This document shows, piece after piece, positions 29,745-38,571 of a stretch of DNA of 64,000 nucleotides. The first letter of the stretch is position 1; the number at the start of each line of letters is the position of its first letter. The position numbers and the translations under genes are program-made. The notes below the pieces were generated by a model. It did no database searches, was not told the DNA's origin, and saw only the letters and a list, made by a program, of their open reading frames with translations. This stretch comes from Phenylobacterium sp. Lineage in GTDB: Bacteria; Pseudomonadota; Alphaproteobacteria; Caulobacterales; Caulobacteraceae. The stretch covers positions 1 through 64,000 of the forward strand of contig NZ_JAUXXE010000029.1 of assembly GCF_030681155.1 (NCBI RefSeq). The letters run 5' to 3'.

Positions 29745-30449
29745 ATGTATTCGACCTATGACGGTGCCAAGCGGCGCGCCCAGACTGTGGCTGCGGTGCT
29801 GCAGGGTGCCGAACTTCCTACTCCGCTTCACGTTTGCCAACGCGCCCTAGCTCTGGCAGGCGGCTACCGAGACTGGGATCACCTGCGGCGCACCCTGGCC
29901 AAAGGCGTTAGCCGGCAGGCCCAGTTGGATGGGTTTCTCCGACGGCTGGTCTTCGCTCTACCCGACCAGGCCGTTGGGCCGGCCTATCGCTGGGCCGAAA
30001 CAGTGCTTTCGGATCTCGAAGATCGAATGCGCGGAAAGCCAACATCTGATCGCGAGACCCTCGATTGGTACACCCGGGTCTATGAGTTCGTGTCAGCGAT
30101 CGGAGTGATCCATCGCTCGCGCACCCCCTTATTGACGCCAGGGTCAGGCGCCGGCCAACGGCTGCGTCAGGACATGGTCTTGGGGCTCTGTATCGGCCCG
30201 GCCAAACCGCGTTTCGACCCGGAGAGTTACGTGCTCACGTTCGAGGGATCGCTGGAGGAGCTGATGCCCGAAGACGTGGGGCACCGAAATTTCGGCCGCG
30301 AGTTCGAGCGCCTCTGCGCAGCGGGCATCTTCGAATGGAATGGCGAAGCCCAAATTTTGCGGCTCAACCCGCCGCCGGTTGATCAGGTCCGTGCCCACAT
30401 CGCCAAGTGCCGAGGGTTCGACGCCGAATACTGGCGCGAGGCGGCATGA
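29745..30449 (+). CDS. hypothetical protein with GYxDWxHL N-terminal motif
   Basis: A 234-aa protein. The N-terminal ~60 residues ('ALALAGGYRDWDHLRRTL') carry a helical motif of the 'LGY.SW.HL' type seen in several plasmid and island proteins. The rest is predicted mixed α/β without a known domain. Start at 29745 is preceded by AGGAA at suitable spacing. It stands alone. Function unknown. Confidence 0.6.
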   Translation: MYSTYDGAKRRAQTVAAVLQGAELPTPLHVCQRALALAGGYRDWDHLRRTLAKGVSRQAQLDGFLRRLVFALPDQAVGPAYRWAETVLSDLEDRMRGKPTSDRETLDWYTRVYEFVSAIGVIHRSRTPLLTPGSGAGQRLRQDMVLGLCIGPAKPRFDPESYVLTFEGSLEELMPEDVGHRNFGREFERLCAAGIFEWNGEAQILRLNPPPVDQVRAHIAKCRGFDAEYWREAA

Positions 30450-31096
30450 AGTTGGGCGGGCGTGCTGCCGAAGCTCGATAGTGCGACGCCCTAGTGCTCG
30501 CGCGCCGAACTTGTCTCGCGACCTCTTCACGCCGCCCGTACCGGGGGAGCGCTATCTCGTCCCCCGGGCGAACTGGCCGTCGCTCAAGCTATGGCCAGGC
30601 CCGAAGGGCCACCAGGACCTTCCAAAGGGGAGCGCCGTCGCTCGGGGACATTCGGCGGGCATAGGCATCGAAGACCCTGCGCAAGCTGGGTGCGGAGGCC
30701 GGCCAAGCGGCCGCTATGGCGAGGCCGAAGCTCGCCAGACGTTCGAGGGCGCGGGAAATGTCGTCTACTTCTGCCCCGCGGGCGGCCGCCTCGATAACCT
30801 GGTTCCAGCCCAAACGACTGTGAGATTCTGGTCAGATTCAGTACGCACGCCCAGCTCCTGGACCTCTCGTGGCCTCAAGTTGAACGCACTGGCAGCCGGG
30901 GCGAAGGAGCGGGTGGCGCGCGCCGTTCCCGGGAGGCCGACAATGGGGGCTTCAACAATCACTTGACCGGGGACCGCCTAAGGTTCGCCTTTTGAGTAGA
31001 AGCAAATATCCGGTCGTGGTGCGCAGAGAATGAACCTTAACGTTGCCTGCACAACTGGAAGATGCGAAATGGCCGCGTTGGTTCTCGGTGGGTGCA
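30450..31096. other. 650 bp without a clear gene
   Basis: No frame here has convincing composition. A 74-codon minus-strand frame (30589-30813, 'ISRALERLASFGLAIAAAWP') could be a relic of a helical protein. The right part must contain the promoter of the ATPase/HNH pair. I see no repeats or RNA gene. Confidence 0.35.
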
Positions 31097-32803
31097 ATGA
31101 AGATCGTTTATCTCGGGCGGCAGAGCCGTCGCGCAAGGCCCGAACCCCAGCTGGAAGGTGACGTTCTCGAGTTGCTCGCCAACAACTGGGATGACTTCGG
31201 AAATAAGACGACCTTCATGACGACTTGCCGCATCGGCGGCCAAGCCGTCGAGCTCGGCAATGTGAAATTGATGGTGGATGGTGCAGCGACCAGCGAGACC
31301 TATCTCGACAGGCTGCGGGAAGCTGGGTGGGATGGCGTCTTCCCCATTCCACAATCCCGCTATTTGTCCCTACCTGGTGAAATCACCCTCTATGAGCAGT
31401 TGCTGGATCGCCTTGGGCCTGACGCCGCTCGTGCGGCAGCCGTTAAGCTGCGCGACGCAAGCTATCTTGTGCACATCGAACAGGACGCCGAGGCGCTTGA
31501 TCTCATCGACAGCGACGCCTTCCGAAAATCGCTTCAGCGTGAAAGGGGCGAGATCAAGTCCTATTTGGACGGATGGAAGCTATTCGCGGCGCAGGCCATG
31601 GCCGTGCTTGATCTCGGCTTCCGCTTCCGCGACGTCTTTGACAACATCTCCACGCTAGAGCTGAAATTCAGCTCGCGCGGGATCCTCCCGCACGGCGTCA
31701 ATGTTCTGATTGGTCCCAACGGCGTCGGCAAGTCGCAGGTGCTGCATCAGATCGTGCGGGACTGGCTCGACGCTTCTGACGAGGAGGATTCGGATTGTGG
31801 ATTCGTCGAGAAGCCCAACCTCAGCCAGATCGTGGTGGTATCCTACAGTCCCTTCGAACGCTTCCCTGTGGATCTGCTGGCCCACAAGCTTCAGGACAAG
31901 GAAGTCTACCGCTATTTCGGGTTCCGCGACCGGTCTGTCAGCAAGACGCGGGGCAAGCTGGGGAGTATCAACCTGACCCATCAGGCGCCTAAGCGGAATG
32001 CGGCCGGCTCCCTGCTCGATTGCCTAGCGGATGACCGGAGATACCGAGGTCTCCGGAGCTGGGCAAAGAAACTTGAGACCGCTGAGCGTGTGCTCAAGAC
32101 GGCATTTTCCTTCGACTATGCGGCCGTAAATGTCGGAGAGGTCAAAGGTCGAGCGAGCGCCTTCTACACCGACACCTCTCTAATTGACCCTCTCGCAATC
32201 GACCTGAACGACGAGCGCTATATTCCAGTCAGTTCCGACCGCATCGACGAACTCAATATCGAAAAGCTCCGAAGCCACCTGAATGCGGCGGACGGCGTCA
32301 CCTTCTTCCTCGACGGTCATCCGGTTGAGTTGAGTTCTGGCCAGAAGCTCTTTTCATTCATTGTCATCAACATTCTCGGGGCAATCCGGCGAGACAGCCT
32401 CATCCTGATTGATGAACCTGAACTGTTCCTGCATCCAACACTCGAGATCCAATTCGTCGATATGCTGAAGATGATCCTGGATCGCTTCAACTCGAAGGCG
32501 CTTCTTGCGACCCACTCGTTGGTCACTGTGCGCGAAGTTCCAACGGACTGCGTCCACGTCCTTGCCCGTACAAAAGATGGCCTCTCTATTACGGCACCGC
32601 CGTTCCAGACTTTCGGCGGCGACATGCAACGGATCAGCTCCTACGTCTTCGGTGATAGCGAGACGTCCAAGCCGTTCGAACGCTGGATCGCTGAACAACT
32701 CGAGGCGTTCGGTGATGCCGACGCCCTCATCGCCGCGCTCGGGAATGACATCAACGAGGAACTCGCTGTCCAGATTCAGGGGATGGAGCGCGAAGGATGG
32801 TGA
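31097..32803 (+). CDS. Septu-like AAA/ABC-type ATPase (PtuA-like)
   Basis: A 568-aa ATPase of the OLD/RecF-like ABC class. Walker A 'NVLIGPNGVGKSQVLHQI' lies at ~208-225, signature LSSGQKLFSFIVINIL, Walker B 'SLILIDEPELFLHPTLE', and a switch His in ALLATHSLVTVRE. About 190 residues precede the ATPase, with no recognised domain, which is longer than I expect for a classic PtuA. Start ATG 31097 (MKIVYLGRQ) is preferred; a TTG at 31043 is possible. It overlaps the HNH gene by seven bases. The pair matches the Septu layout, in which ATPase and HNH nuclease form one complex that degrades nucleic acid on infection. Confidence 0.82.
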   Translation: MKIVYLGRQSRRARPEPQLEGDVLELLANNWDDFGNKTTFMTTCRIGGQAVELGNVKLMVDGAATSETYLDRLREAGWDGVFPIPQSRYLSLPGEITLYEQLLDRLGPDAARAAAVKLRDASYLVHIEQDAEALDLIDSDAFRKSLQRERGEIKSYLDGWKLFAAQAMAVLDLGFRFRDVFDNISTLELKFSSRGILPHGVNVLIGPNGVGKSQVLHQIVRDWLDASDEEDSDCGFVEKPNLSQIVVVSYSPFERFPVDLLAHKLQDKEVYRYFGFRDRSVSKTRGKLGSINLTHQAPKRNAAGSLLDCLADDRRYRGLRSWAKKLETAERVLKTAFSFDYAAVNVGEVKGRASAFYTDTSLIDPLAIDLNDERYIPVSSDRIDELNIEKLRSHLNAADGVTFFLDGHPVELSSGQKLFSFIVINILGAIRRDSLILIDEPELFLHPTLEIQFVDMLKMILDRFNSKALLATHSLVTVREVPTDCVHVLARTKDGLSITAPPFQTFGGDMQRISSYVFGDSETSKPFERWIAEQLEAFGDADALIAALGNDINEELAVQIQGMEREGW

Positions 32804-33636
32804 TGACCCTCATAGGGCCGACGACCTGCAGCCTCGACCTCGTGGACAACGTCGTTTCGGAGCGCACTCGAGAGCCCAACCGCAGCTTCTTTCGATCGAT
32901 CGCCGGCGAATGGAGGCAGCGCGTGGCCGTGTACATCGCCCAGCGCGGGTCGCCGGGGCATGTGCCGACTTGGCCCGCAATCGCCAGCAAGGCCACATCT
33001 TTCAAAACGCTCTATAGCCATCCTGCCGAAGGGTCGTCGCAAGGGGCGATGCTCGCCACGTTGCGAGACCACGAATTAGACCTTTGTCCGGCCTGTGGAT
33101 CCCCGACTGTCCCCGAAACGCTCGACCACTATCTGCCAAAGGGGAAGTATCCACATTTCGCAGTGACTCCCTTCAATCTGACGCCGATGTGTGATCCATG
33201 CCAGCGCCGGAAGAGTGAGAAGACGGGCGATCACCTCACGCCGCGCTTCTTCATCCATCCCTACTTCGACACCTTCTCAATCGATCAGATCGTCCAGCTT
33301 AGGATCGCCCCTCCATTCGCTACGCCCACGTTCATGCTCTCCGCTCATTCCGCGCTGACCAATCCGGAGGCTGCGCTAGTCACCACGCACCTACGTGAAC
33401 TGGAGATAGCGCGCCGATATGTCCGCTTCTTCCGCAACGAGCATCGGCGCTTGATCCGCAATGTGACCAACATGCGCGTCAAGGGGCTAGCGGTACTTGA
33501 AAACCTCGAGAGTTGGCAGGCCGGGCACGCTGATCCCACGCCGAACGGATGGCACCACCTCTTCTATGACGCTGTGACGAGCAACGCGGACCTTGTCGAA
33601 TATCTTGTGAACGATCGTCTCCCGCTCTACCCATGA
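32797..33636 (+). CDS. Septu-like HNH endonuclease (PtuB-like)
   Basis: A 279-aa protein with an HNH nuclease centred on residues ~90-145: zinc-binding LCPACGS and MCDPCQRRKSE frame the catalytic 'LDHYLPKGKYPHFAVTPFNL' (His in LDHYLPK). The remainder is helical. The ATG lies inside the end of the ATPase gene, so the two proteins are translationally coupled. It ends 90 bases before attR and is the last gene of the island. Confidence 0.85.
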   Translation: MVMTLIGPTTCSLDLVDNVVSERTREPNRSFFRSIAGEWRQRVAVYIAQRGSPGHVPTWPAIASKATSFKTLYSHPAEGSSQGAMLATLRDHELDLCPACGSPTVPETLDHYLPKGKYPHFAVTPFNLTPMCDPCQRRKSEKTGDHLTPRFFIHPYFDTFSIDQIVQLRIAPPFATPTFMLSAHSALTNPEAALVTTHLRELEIARRYVRFFRNEHRRLIRNVTNMRVKGLAVLENLESWQAGHADPTPNGWHHLFYDAVTSNADLVEYLVNDRLPLYP

Positions 33637-33726
33637 ACGGGCTTGCCGGATGTCTCAGCTGAACCCCAAGTCGACGTCGGAACTAGGCTGCGAACGCCAC
33701 AGGAATGTCTGTGAGGTTCTGGTTAG

Positions 33727-33744
33727 ATCCAGTCCCCGCACCCA
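33727..33744 (+). repeat. attR: right direct repeat of the genomic island
   Basis: ATCCAGTCCCCGCACCCA matches attL (713-730) in 17 of 18 bases. It is a copy of the tRNA-fMet 3' end without the rest of the tRNA. The DNA to its right begins with a strong terminator, as expected directly downstream of an rRNA/tRNA operon. Confidence 0.85.
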
Positions 33745-33752
33745 AGCATCCC

Positions 33753-33786
33753 ATAAAGCCCCCAGCTCAACCGCTGGGGGCTTTAT
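33753..33786 (+). terminator. displaced rRNA-operon terminator
   Basis: A perfect 14-bp stem, ATAAAGCCCCCAGC (33753-33766) with GCTGGGGGCTTTAT (33773-33786), and a 6-nt loop, nine bases after the tRNA 3'-end copy. If the island were removed it would stand nine bases after tRNA-fMet, so it is probably the native rrn terminator, now separated from its operon by 33 kb. It now also ends island transcripts from the ATPase/HNH pair. Confidence 0.8.
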
Positions 33787-34072
33787 GCGTTCCGGACCCG
33801 AGAAAGGATGCTCCGAGCACCCCTTAGCTGCCGATGGCCCCCCAAACTCCGTTCATGTGGGCCGAATCTATACTCAACTGATCTATCGTCGGCCGCTTTT
33901 GCACTTCGCGACTGACTGTCGTGACGCGGAAACGCCGCCGTTTGGCAATGCGCCATAGGCCGCACCGCCGATTGGCCGAACGCCTTCGTTTCGAGCCGCA
34001 ATCGCTTTAGGTCCGGCGTAGAGTTGGCAAGTCCGGCGGATTCGGGCGCGCGTTCTGCAATTGGAGGCTTCG

Positions 34073-34543
34073 ATGATCATCGCTGGATGGATTCTTGCGA
34101 TCCTGGGGCTCGCCCAGGTCGTGTTTTCGGGCACGATCGAGGTCTCGCAACTTACCGAGGGCAATCGCCTGATCGGCCTCGCGCCCAGCGTGATCGCGAA
34201 CGCCGACTTGGTCGCGCAGCGGGCGATGATCCATCAGGGCGGATGCGCCACGTTTCTTGCCGGCGTTATCTTCATTGGCGCGGCCTATCTGAAGCCGGCG
34301 CCTCCCGGACAGCAGTCCAAGGCCTGGACCGGCATCGCGGCCATTGCTGCGATGGTCATGACAGTCGGCGCTGTGGGGGGCTTTGGCGCCTTCCTCTATG
34401 CGCTGCACGAACAGAACGCCGACCAGCGGCTGGTGGACGAAATCCGTGTTCGAGAAGCACGCAACCAGTCCACCGATGCGCTGATGCAGGAGGCTGATCG
34501 CCGTCTTCGCAACGAAGCGGAGGCCGCTGCGGCCTCCCGTTAG
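34073..34543 (+). CDS. two-helix membrane protein
   Basis: A 156-aa protein with an N-terminal membrane segment (MIIAGWILAILGLAQVVFSG), further hydrophobic stretches near ~62-76 ('ATFLAGVIFIGAAYL') and ~90-113 ('WTGIAAIAAMVMTVGAVGGF'), and a charged C-terminal tail. GGAGG lies before the ATG at 34073. First host gene right of the island. No family recognised. Confidence 0.65.
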   Translation: MIIAGWILAILGLAQVVFSGTIEVSQLTEGNRLIGLAPSVIANADLVAQRAMIHQGGCATFLAGVIFIGAAYLKPAPPGQQSKAWTGIAAIAAMVMTVGAVGGFGAFLYALHEQNADQRLVDEIRVREARNQSTDALMQEADRRLRNEAEAAAASR

Positions 34544-34588
34544 GGAAACTAGCTTGCACCGAAGCGCGGCTCTTTGCATGAGAGCGCC

Positions 34589-35407
34589 ATGAGCGATCCC
34601 CTGTTTTTCGACCTGCGCGCGACGCACAATCCTCACCGCTGGTACCTGCCGCTGACTCCCTCTGTCTGCGTTGGCTCGCGGGACAATCTCTTCATGTTCG
34701 GCGGCGTCGGCATGGCCTCGGCCATCGTCGCGCTGGAGCGGACCTGCGGGCGGCCGGTGATCTGGGCGACCGCCCAATATCTCTCCTATGCGCGACCGCC
34801 CAGCGTCGTGGATCTTGATGTGCGCGTGCCTGCGGCCGGCAAATACAACAGCCAGGCGCGGGTCATCAGCCATGTCGGCGACAAGGAGATCTTGACGGTC
34901 AACGCGGCGCTCGGCGCGCGGCCCAGCGACATCTCCAAGCAGTGGCTGACGATGCCTGACATTGCGCGGCCTGAGGACTGCGAGCCCGCCGCTCATTGGC
35001 GCGGTGGCGGCGATGATCTGCACAGCCGGATCGAGGTCCGGGTGGCCAAGGGCAATTATGGGGGCACCCAGTCGGGCGGCGAACCGGCCGATGACGGGCG
35101 ACTTCTGTTGTGGATTCGCTCACGCGAGGGACTGCCGGCCGACTCCAGCCTGCTGGCGATCATGGCCGATTTCATCCCAGGCGCTATCGGCAATGCCTTG
35201 GGGCTGAACGCAGGCGGCAACAGCCTCGACAACACCATCCGCTACCGCCGGATCGTGCCGACCGAGTGGGTGCTTTGCGACATCAGGATCACGGGCGTCC
35301 ACGGCGGCTTTGGGCACGGGGCGATGTATCTGTTCGCCGAGGACGGTGAACTGATGGCGACGGCTAGCCAGTCGCTGATCGTGCGGGTGCGCGAGGGGCG
35401 CGACTAG
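34589..35407 (+). CDS. TesB-like acyl-CoA thioesterase family protein
   Basis: A 272-aa protein with a double hotdog layout as in TesB-type acyl-CoA thioesterases. The first hotdog has 'ERTCGRPVIWATAQYLSYAR' and PPSVVDLDVRV. The second has 'RYRRIVPTEWVLCDIRITGV', then HGGFGHGAMYLFAEDG and a final strand 'LMATASQSLIVRV'. It would hydrolyse or bind acyl-CoA in the cytoplasm. The ATG at 34589 (MSDPLFFD) is preferred over one 15 bases upstream. Its 3' end lies four bases from the convergent nucleotidyltransferase-like gene. Confidence 0.8.
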   Translation: MSDPLFFDLRATHNPHRWYLPLTPSVCVGSRDNLFMFGGVGMASAIVALERTCGRPVIWATAQYLSYARPPSVVDLDVRVPAAGKYNSQARVISHVGDKEILTVNAALGARPSDISKQWLTMPDIARPEDCEPAAHWRGGGDDLHSRIEVRVAKGNYGGTQSGGEPADDGRLLLWIRSREGLPADSSLLAIMADFIPGAIGNALGLNAGGNSLDNTIRYRRIVPTEWVLCDIRITGVHGGFGHGAMYLFAEDGELMATASQSLIVRVREGRD

Positions 35408-35410
35408 CCT

Positions 35411-35881
35411 TCAGCCGAGCGCCTGAAGCGCATCGATACGGAGAAGGTCCTTGGGGCGGCCGAAGCGGCGACAGATTTCCGCCTGCTCGGCCGGCGTGGG
35501 GATGAAGATGACGCCGGCGTTGAACGCGGCGATCTGGCGCGTGGCTGGCCGGACGGCCGACCAAGCGCCGCTTTCGCAAACCTCAAACCCGGCCATGATC
35601 TCGATCGGCAGCGGCGCGATTGTCGTTCGGGCGAAAACCTTCGACCGGAAAAGCGGTGAGGGCGCTCCGGTTTCGAGTTGTGCTCTCCAGGTGATGATCA
35701 GGGACGCCGCATCCCGTTCACTGACAATCAGGTCGACGTCGGGCGGGCAAAGACCCTGCACGCCAGCCAGCGCCATGGCCGCGCCGCCGAACACCCACCA
35801 ATCGTCCTGCAGGGCCGCGCAGCCGGCCGCTACGACCTTGAGTGTCGCCCCCAGATGGGTGCCGATCGCTGATTTCACCAT
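35411..35881 (-). CDS. nucleotidyltransferase-like protein
   Basis: A 156-aa protein with 'WWVFGGAAMALAG' followed by PPDVDLIVSE, the G-G...D-x-D arrangement of minimal nucleotidyltransferases (AbiEii/MNT type; Asp48 and Asp50). Later segments (RTTIAPLPIEIMAGF) fit the same fold with a third acidic position. A long frame continues upstream of 35881 but is antisense to cstA and has non-protein-like composition, so I use the ATG at 35881. Function in the host is unknown. Confidence 0.65.
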   Translation of the reverse strand: MVKSAIGTHLGATLKVVAAGCAALQDDWWVFGGAAMALAGVQGLCPPDVDLIVSERDAASLIITWRAQLETGAPSPLFRSKVFARTTIAPLPIEIMAGFEVCESGAWSAVRPATRQIAAFNAGVIFIPTPAEQAEICRRFGRPKDLLRIDALQALG

Positions 35882-35974
35882 CCTGAGGGTCGTAGAGAGG
35901 TTCCCGTTCGGGCTCAATCGGATGTAACCAATGGAGCCGGCCGGGTGGGGCGGCTGGAAGTTGGGGAGTGCGGA

Positions 35975-38032
35975 ATGACGTGGGTTCGCAAACACGGTCC
36001 TTGGGCGGTGCTCGCCCTGATCGGCGCCGTGGCGTTGTCGGTCGTCGCGACTGCACGCGGTGAGAACGTCAACGCCCTCTGGATCCTGGCGGCGGCGCTG
36101 TCGGTCTATCTGGTCGCCTACCGCTACTACAGCCTCTACATCGCCAAGAACGTAATGCGTCTGGATGGCTCGCGGCCGACGCCGGCGGTAACCCGCAATG
36201 ATGGCCTGGACTATGTTCCGACCAACAGGAACGTCCTCTTCGGACACCACTTCGCGGCCATTGCGGGGGCGGGGCCCTTGGTTGGGCCGGTGCTGGCAGC
36301 TCAGATGGGCTACTTGCCGGGCGTGCTGTGGATCCTGGCGGGGGTCGTGCTGGCCGGCGCGGTGCAGGACTTCCTGGTCCTGGTGATTTCGATGCGCCGC
36401 GATGGCAAGTCGCTTGGAGAACTGATCCGTGAGGAGATGGGACCGATCCCAGGCGTGATCGCGCTGTTTGGCGCTTTCATGATCATGGTGATCATCCTGG
36501 CGGTGCTGGCGCTCATCGTCGTCAAGGCGCTGACCGGCAGTCCGTGGGGGACGTTCACAGTGGCGGCCACGGTTCCCATCGCCATCCTGATGGGCGTCTA
36601 TATGCGCTACATCCGGCCCGGCCAGATCGCCGAGGTTTCGGTCGGCGGCTTCGCCTTGCTGATCGGGGCCATCGTGCTGGGCCAGCATGTCGCGGCCTCG
36701 CCGACCCTGGCGCCCCTGTTCACCCTGACCGGCATTCAGCTCTGCTGGATCTTGATCGGCTATGGCGCGATCGCCGCCGTGCTGCCGGTCTGGCTGCTGC
36801 TGGCGCCGCGCGACTATCTTTCGACCTTCCTAAAGATCGGCGCGATCCTGGCCCTGGCCATCGGCATCGTGATCATGCGGCCCAACCTGCAGATGCCGGC
36901 CCTGACGCCCTTCATTCATGGCGGCGGGCCGGTCTGGTCCGGCACGCTGTTCCCGTTCCTGTTCATCACCATCGCCTGCGGCGCGGTCTCCGGCTTCCAC
37001 GCGCTGATCGCCTCGGGCACCACGCCCAAGCTGATCGACAACGAGGTCAACGCTCGCTTCATCGGCTACGGAGGGATGCTGATGGAGAGCTTTGTGGCGA
37101 TCATGGCCTTGATCGCCGCCTCCATCCTCGATCCCGGCATCTACTTCACCATGAACAGCCCCGCCGCCGTGGTCGGCACGACGGCCGAAAGCGCCTCGGC
37201 CGCGGTTGCGGCGATGGGCCATCCGGTTTCGCCTGAGGTGATCGAGCAGACCGCCAAGGACGTGGGCGAGACCACCATCATCTCACGCGCGGGCGGCGCA
37301 CCCACCCTGGCCGTCGGCATGGCGCACATCTTCTCCCACGTGTTGGGGGGCAAGGCGATGATGGCGTTCTGGTACCACTTCGCCATCCTGTTCGAGGCGC
37401 TGTTCATCTTGACGGCGGTGGACGCGGGCACCCGGGCCGGGCGGTTCATGCTGCAAGACCTGCTGGGAACCTTCGCGCCTGGGTTCAAGAACACCGCGTC
37501 CTGGCCGGCCAACATCACCGCGACCGCGCTCTGCGTCGCGGCCTGGGGCTACTTCCTGCACCAGGGGGTGACCGATCCGCTGGGCGGGGTGAATACGCTG
37601 TGGCCGCTGTTCGGGATCTCGAACCAGATGCTGGCGGCGATCGCCCTGATCCTGGCGACTGTGGTCATCTTCAAGATGAAGCGTGAGCGCTATGCCTGGG
37701 TCACGATAGCGCCGGCGCTTTGGCTGTGCATCTGCACCCTGACGGCCGGAGCCCAGAAGGTGTTTTCCTCCGATCCGGCCATCGGCTTCCTGGCGCACGC
37801 CAAGCGCTATGGCGACGCCCTGGCGGCCGGTGAGGTGCTGGCCCCGGCCAAGGACGCCGGACAGATGGCCAAGATCGTCTGGAACGACCGTATCGACGCG
37901 GCGCTCTGCGTCCTGTTCATCGCGGTCGTACTGAGCATGATCTGGTTCGGGATCAAGGCCTGCATCAAGGCCTATCGCGCCGACGGCTGGACGGCCCGTG
38001 AAGCCGAGCCTGCCATGATCGCGGCGGAGTAG
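35975..38032 (+). CDS. cstA: carbon starvation protein CstA, peptide/pyruvate transporter
   Basis: A 685-aa inner-membrane protein with about 16-18 hydrophobic segments and CstA hallmarks: 'LFGHHFAAIAGAGPLVGPVL' early on, 'GFHALIASGTTPKLIDNE', and 'LFGISNQMLAAIALILATVV' late. CstA takes up peptides (and in some species pyruvate) under carbon limitation. ATG 35975 has GGGGAG upstream. A YbdD/YjiX-type gene follows after four bases, the usual partner. Confidence 0.95.
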   Translation: MTWVRKHGPWAVLALIGAVALSVVATARGENVNALWILAAALSVYLVAYRYYSLYIAKNVMRLDGSRPTPAVTRNDGLDYVPTNRNVLFGHHFAAIAGAGPLVGPVLAAQMGYLPGVLWILAGVVLAGAVQDFLVLVISMRRDGKSLGELIREEMGPIPGVIALFGAFMIMVIILAVLALIVVKALTGSPWGTFTVAATVPIAILMGVYMRYIRPGQIAEVSVGGFALLIGAIVLGQHVAASPTLAPLFTLTGIQLCWILIGYGAIAAVLPVWLLLAPRDYLSTFLKIGAILALAIGIVIMRPNLQMPALTPFIHGGGPVWSGTLFPFLFITIACGAVSGFHALIASGTTPKLIDNEVNARFIGYGGMLMESFVAIMALIAASILDPGIYFTMNSPAAVVGTTAESASAAVAAMGHPVSPEVIEQTAKDVGETTIISRAGGAPTLAVGMAHIFSHVLGGKAMMAFWYHFAILFEALFILTAVDAGTRAGRFMLQDLLGTFAPGFKNTASWPANITATALCVAAWGYFLHQGVTDPLGGVNTLWPLFGISNQMLAAIALILATVVIFKMKRERYAWVTIAPALWLCICTLTAGAQKVFSSDPAIGFLAHAKRYGDALAAGEVLAPAKDAGQMAKIVWNDRIDAALCVLFIAVVLSMIWFGIKACIKAYRADGWTAREAEPAMIAAE

Positions 38033-38036
38033 GGCG

Positions 38037-38243
38037 ATGGGCCAGTCGAACCCCTTCGCCGATTTCGCCCGCTGCCTGTGTGACGGGGCGCGGCTGATGG
38101 TCGGGGTGCCGAACTACGAAACCTATGTCGAGCATGTCGCGCGGACGCATCCAGGGCAGCCGCCGATGACTCGCGCCGAGTTTTTCCGCAACCGCCAGGA
38201 TGCTCGATATGGCGGCGGATCGGGCGGCTTCCGCTGTTGCTAG
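38037..38243 (+). CDS. YbdD/YjiX family small protein
   Basis: A 68-aa protein with the family pattern: 'LMVGVPNYETYVEHVARTHP' and 'MTRAEFFRNRQDARYGGG'. Members are nearly always encoded directly after CstA-type transporters and are needed for their activity in studied cases. It starts four bases after the cstA stop and is followed by a terminator. Confidence 0.9.
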   Translation: MGQSNPFADFARCLCDGARLMVGVPNYETYVEHVARTHPGQPPMTRAEFFRNRQDARYGGGSGGFRCC

Positions 38244-38250
38244 ACAAGCG

Positions 38251-38276
38251 AAAGGCCGGCGTCGCCGCCGGCCTTT
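38251..38276. terminator. terminator between cstA operon and UrcA-like gene
   Basis: An 11-bp stem AAAGGCCGGCG (38251-38261) / CGCCGGCCTTT (38266-38276) with a 4-nt loop, seven bases after the YbdD-like stop. The T/A ends make it usable in both directions, serving the convergent genes on each side. Confidence 0.75.
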
Positions 38277-38295
38277 GCAAGCTTACTGGGATTTT

Positions 38296-38571
38296 TTAGT
38301 TCGCGGCCATGGTCGAGGACGACGGGATCTGGGCGGTCGACAGGGTGCCCATCGCGACTTCAGTGGTCGCCTTCACGCAGCGCGTATAGGCCTCGAGCGC
38401 CAGGGTTTCGCTGCGGGTTTCGCGGAAGCAAACGGTCTTGGCGGCCTTGGTCACTTCGGCTTCGACCTGGGCGGGCGACTTGCCGGCGAGGGCGACGCGG
38501 ACCGAGCCGGCGTGGGCGGGAGCGGTGATGGCCAGAGCAGCCACGGCGGTCAGAATGGCAGTGCGGATCAT
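38296..38571 (-). CDS. UrcA family secreted protein
   Basis: A 91-aa protein with an N-terminal signal peptide (MIRTAILTAVAALAITAPAH/AG) and a mature part with two Cys (TVCFRETRS, YTRCVKA), which matches the UrcA family common in Caulobacterales and sphingomonads. Function unknown; exported small disulfide protein. ATG 38571 gives a clean signal peptide; a longer frame upstream is not convincing. Confidence 0.75.
   Translation of the reverse strand: MIRTAILTAVAALAITAPAHAGSVRVALAGKSPAQVEAEVTKAAKTVCFRETRSETLALEAYTRCVKATTEVAMGTLSTAQIPSSSTMAAN

Noticed and set aside
31030..31160. Short upstream ORF overlapping the start of the Septu-like ATPase
   Set aside because: No good ribosome binding site, and it overlaps the ATPase start in another frame without a clear coupling arrangement; likely chance.
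35882..36688. Long minus-strand frame upstream of the nucleotidyltransferase-like gene
   Set aside because: It is antisense to cstA, and its translation is His/Asp/Arg/Gln rich, typical of the shadow of a GC-rich membrane-protein gene.
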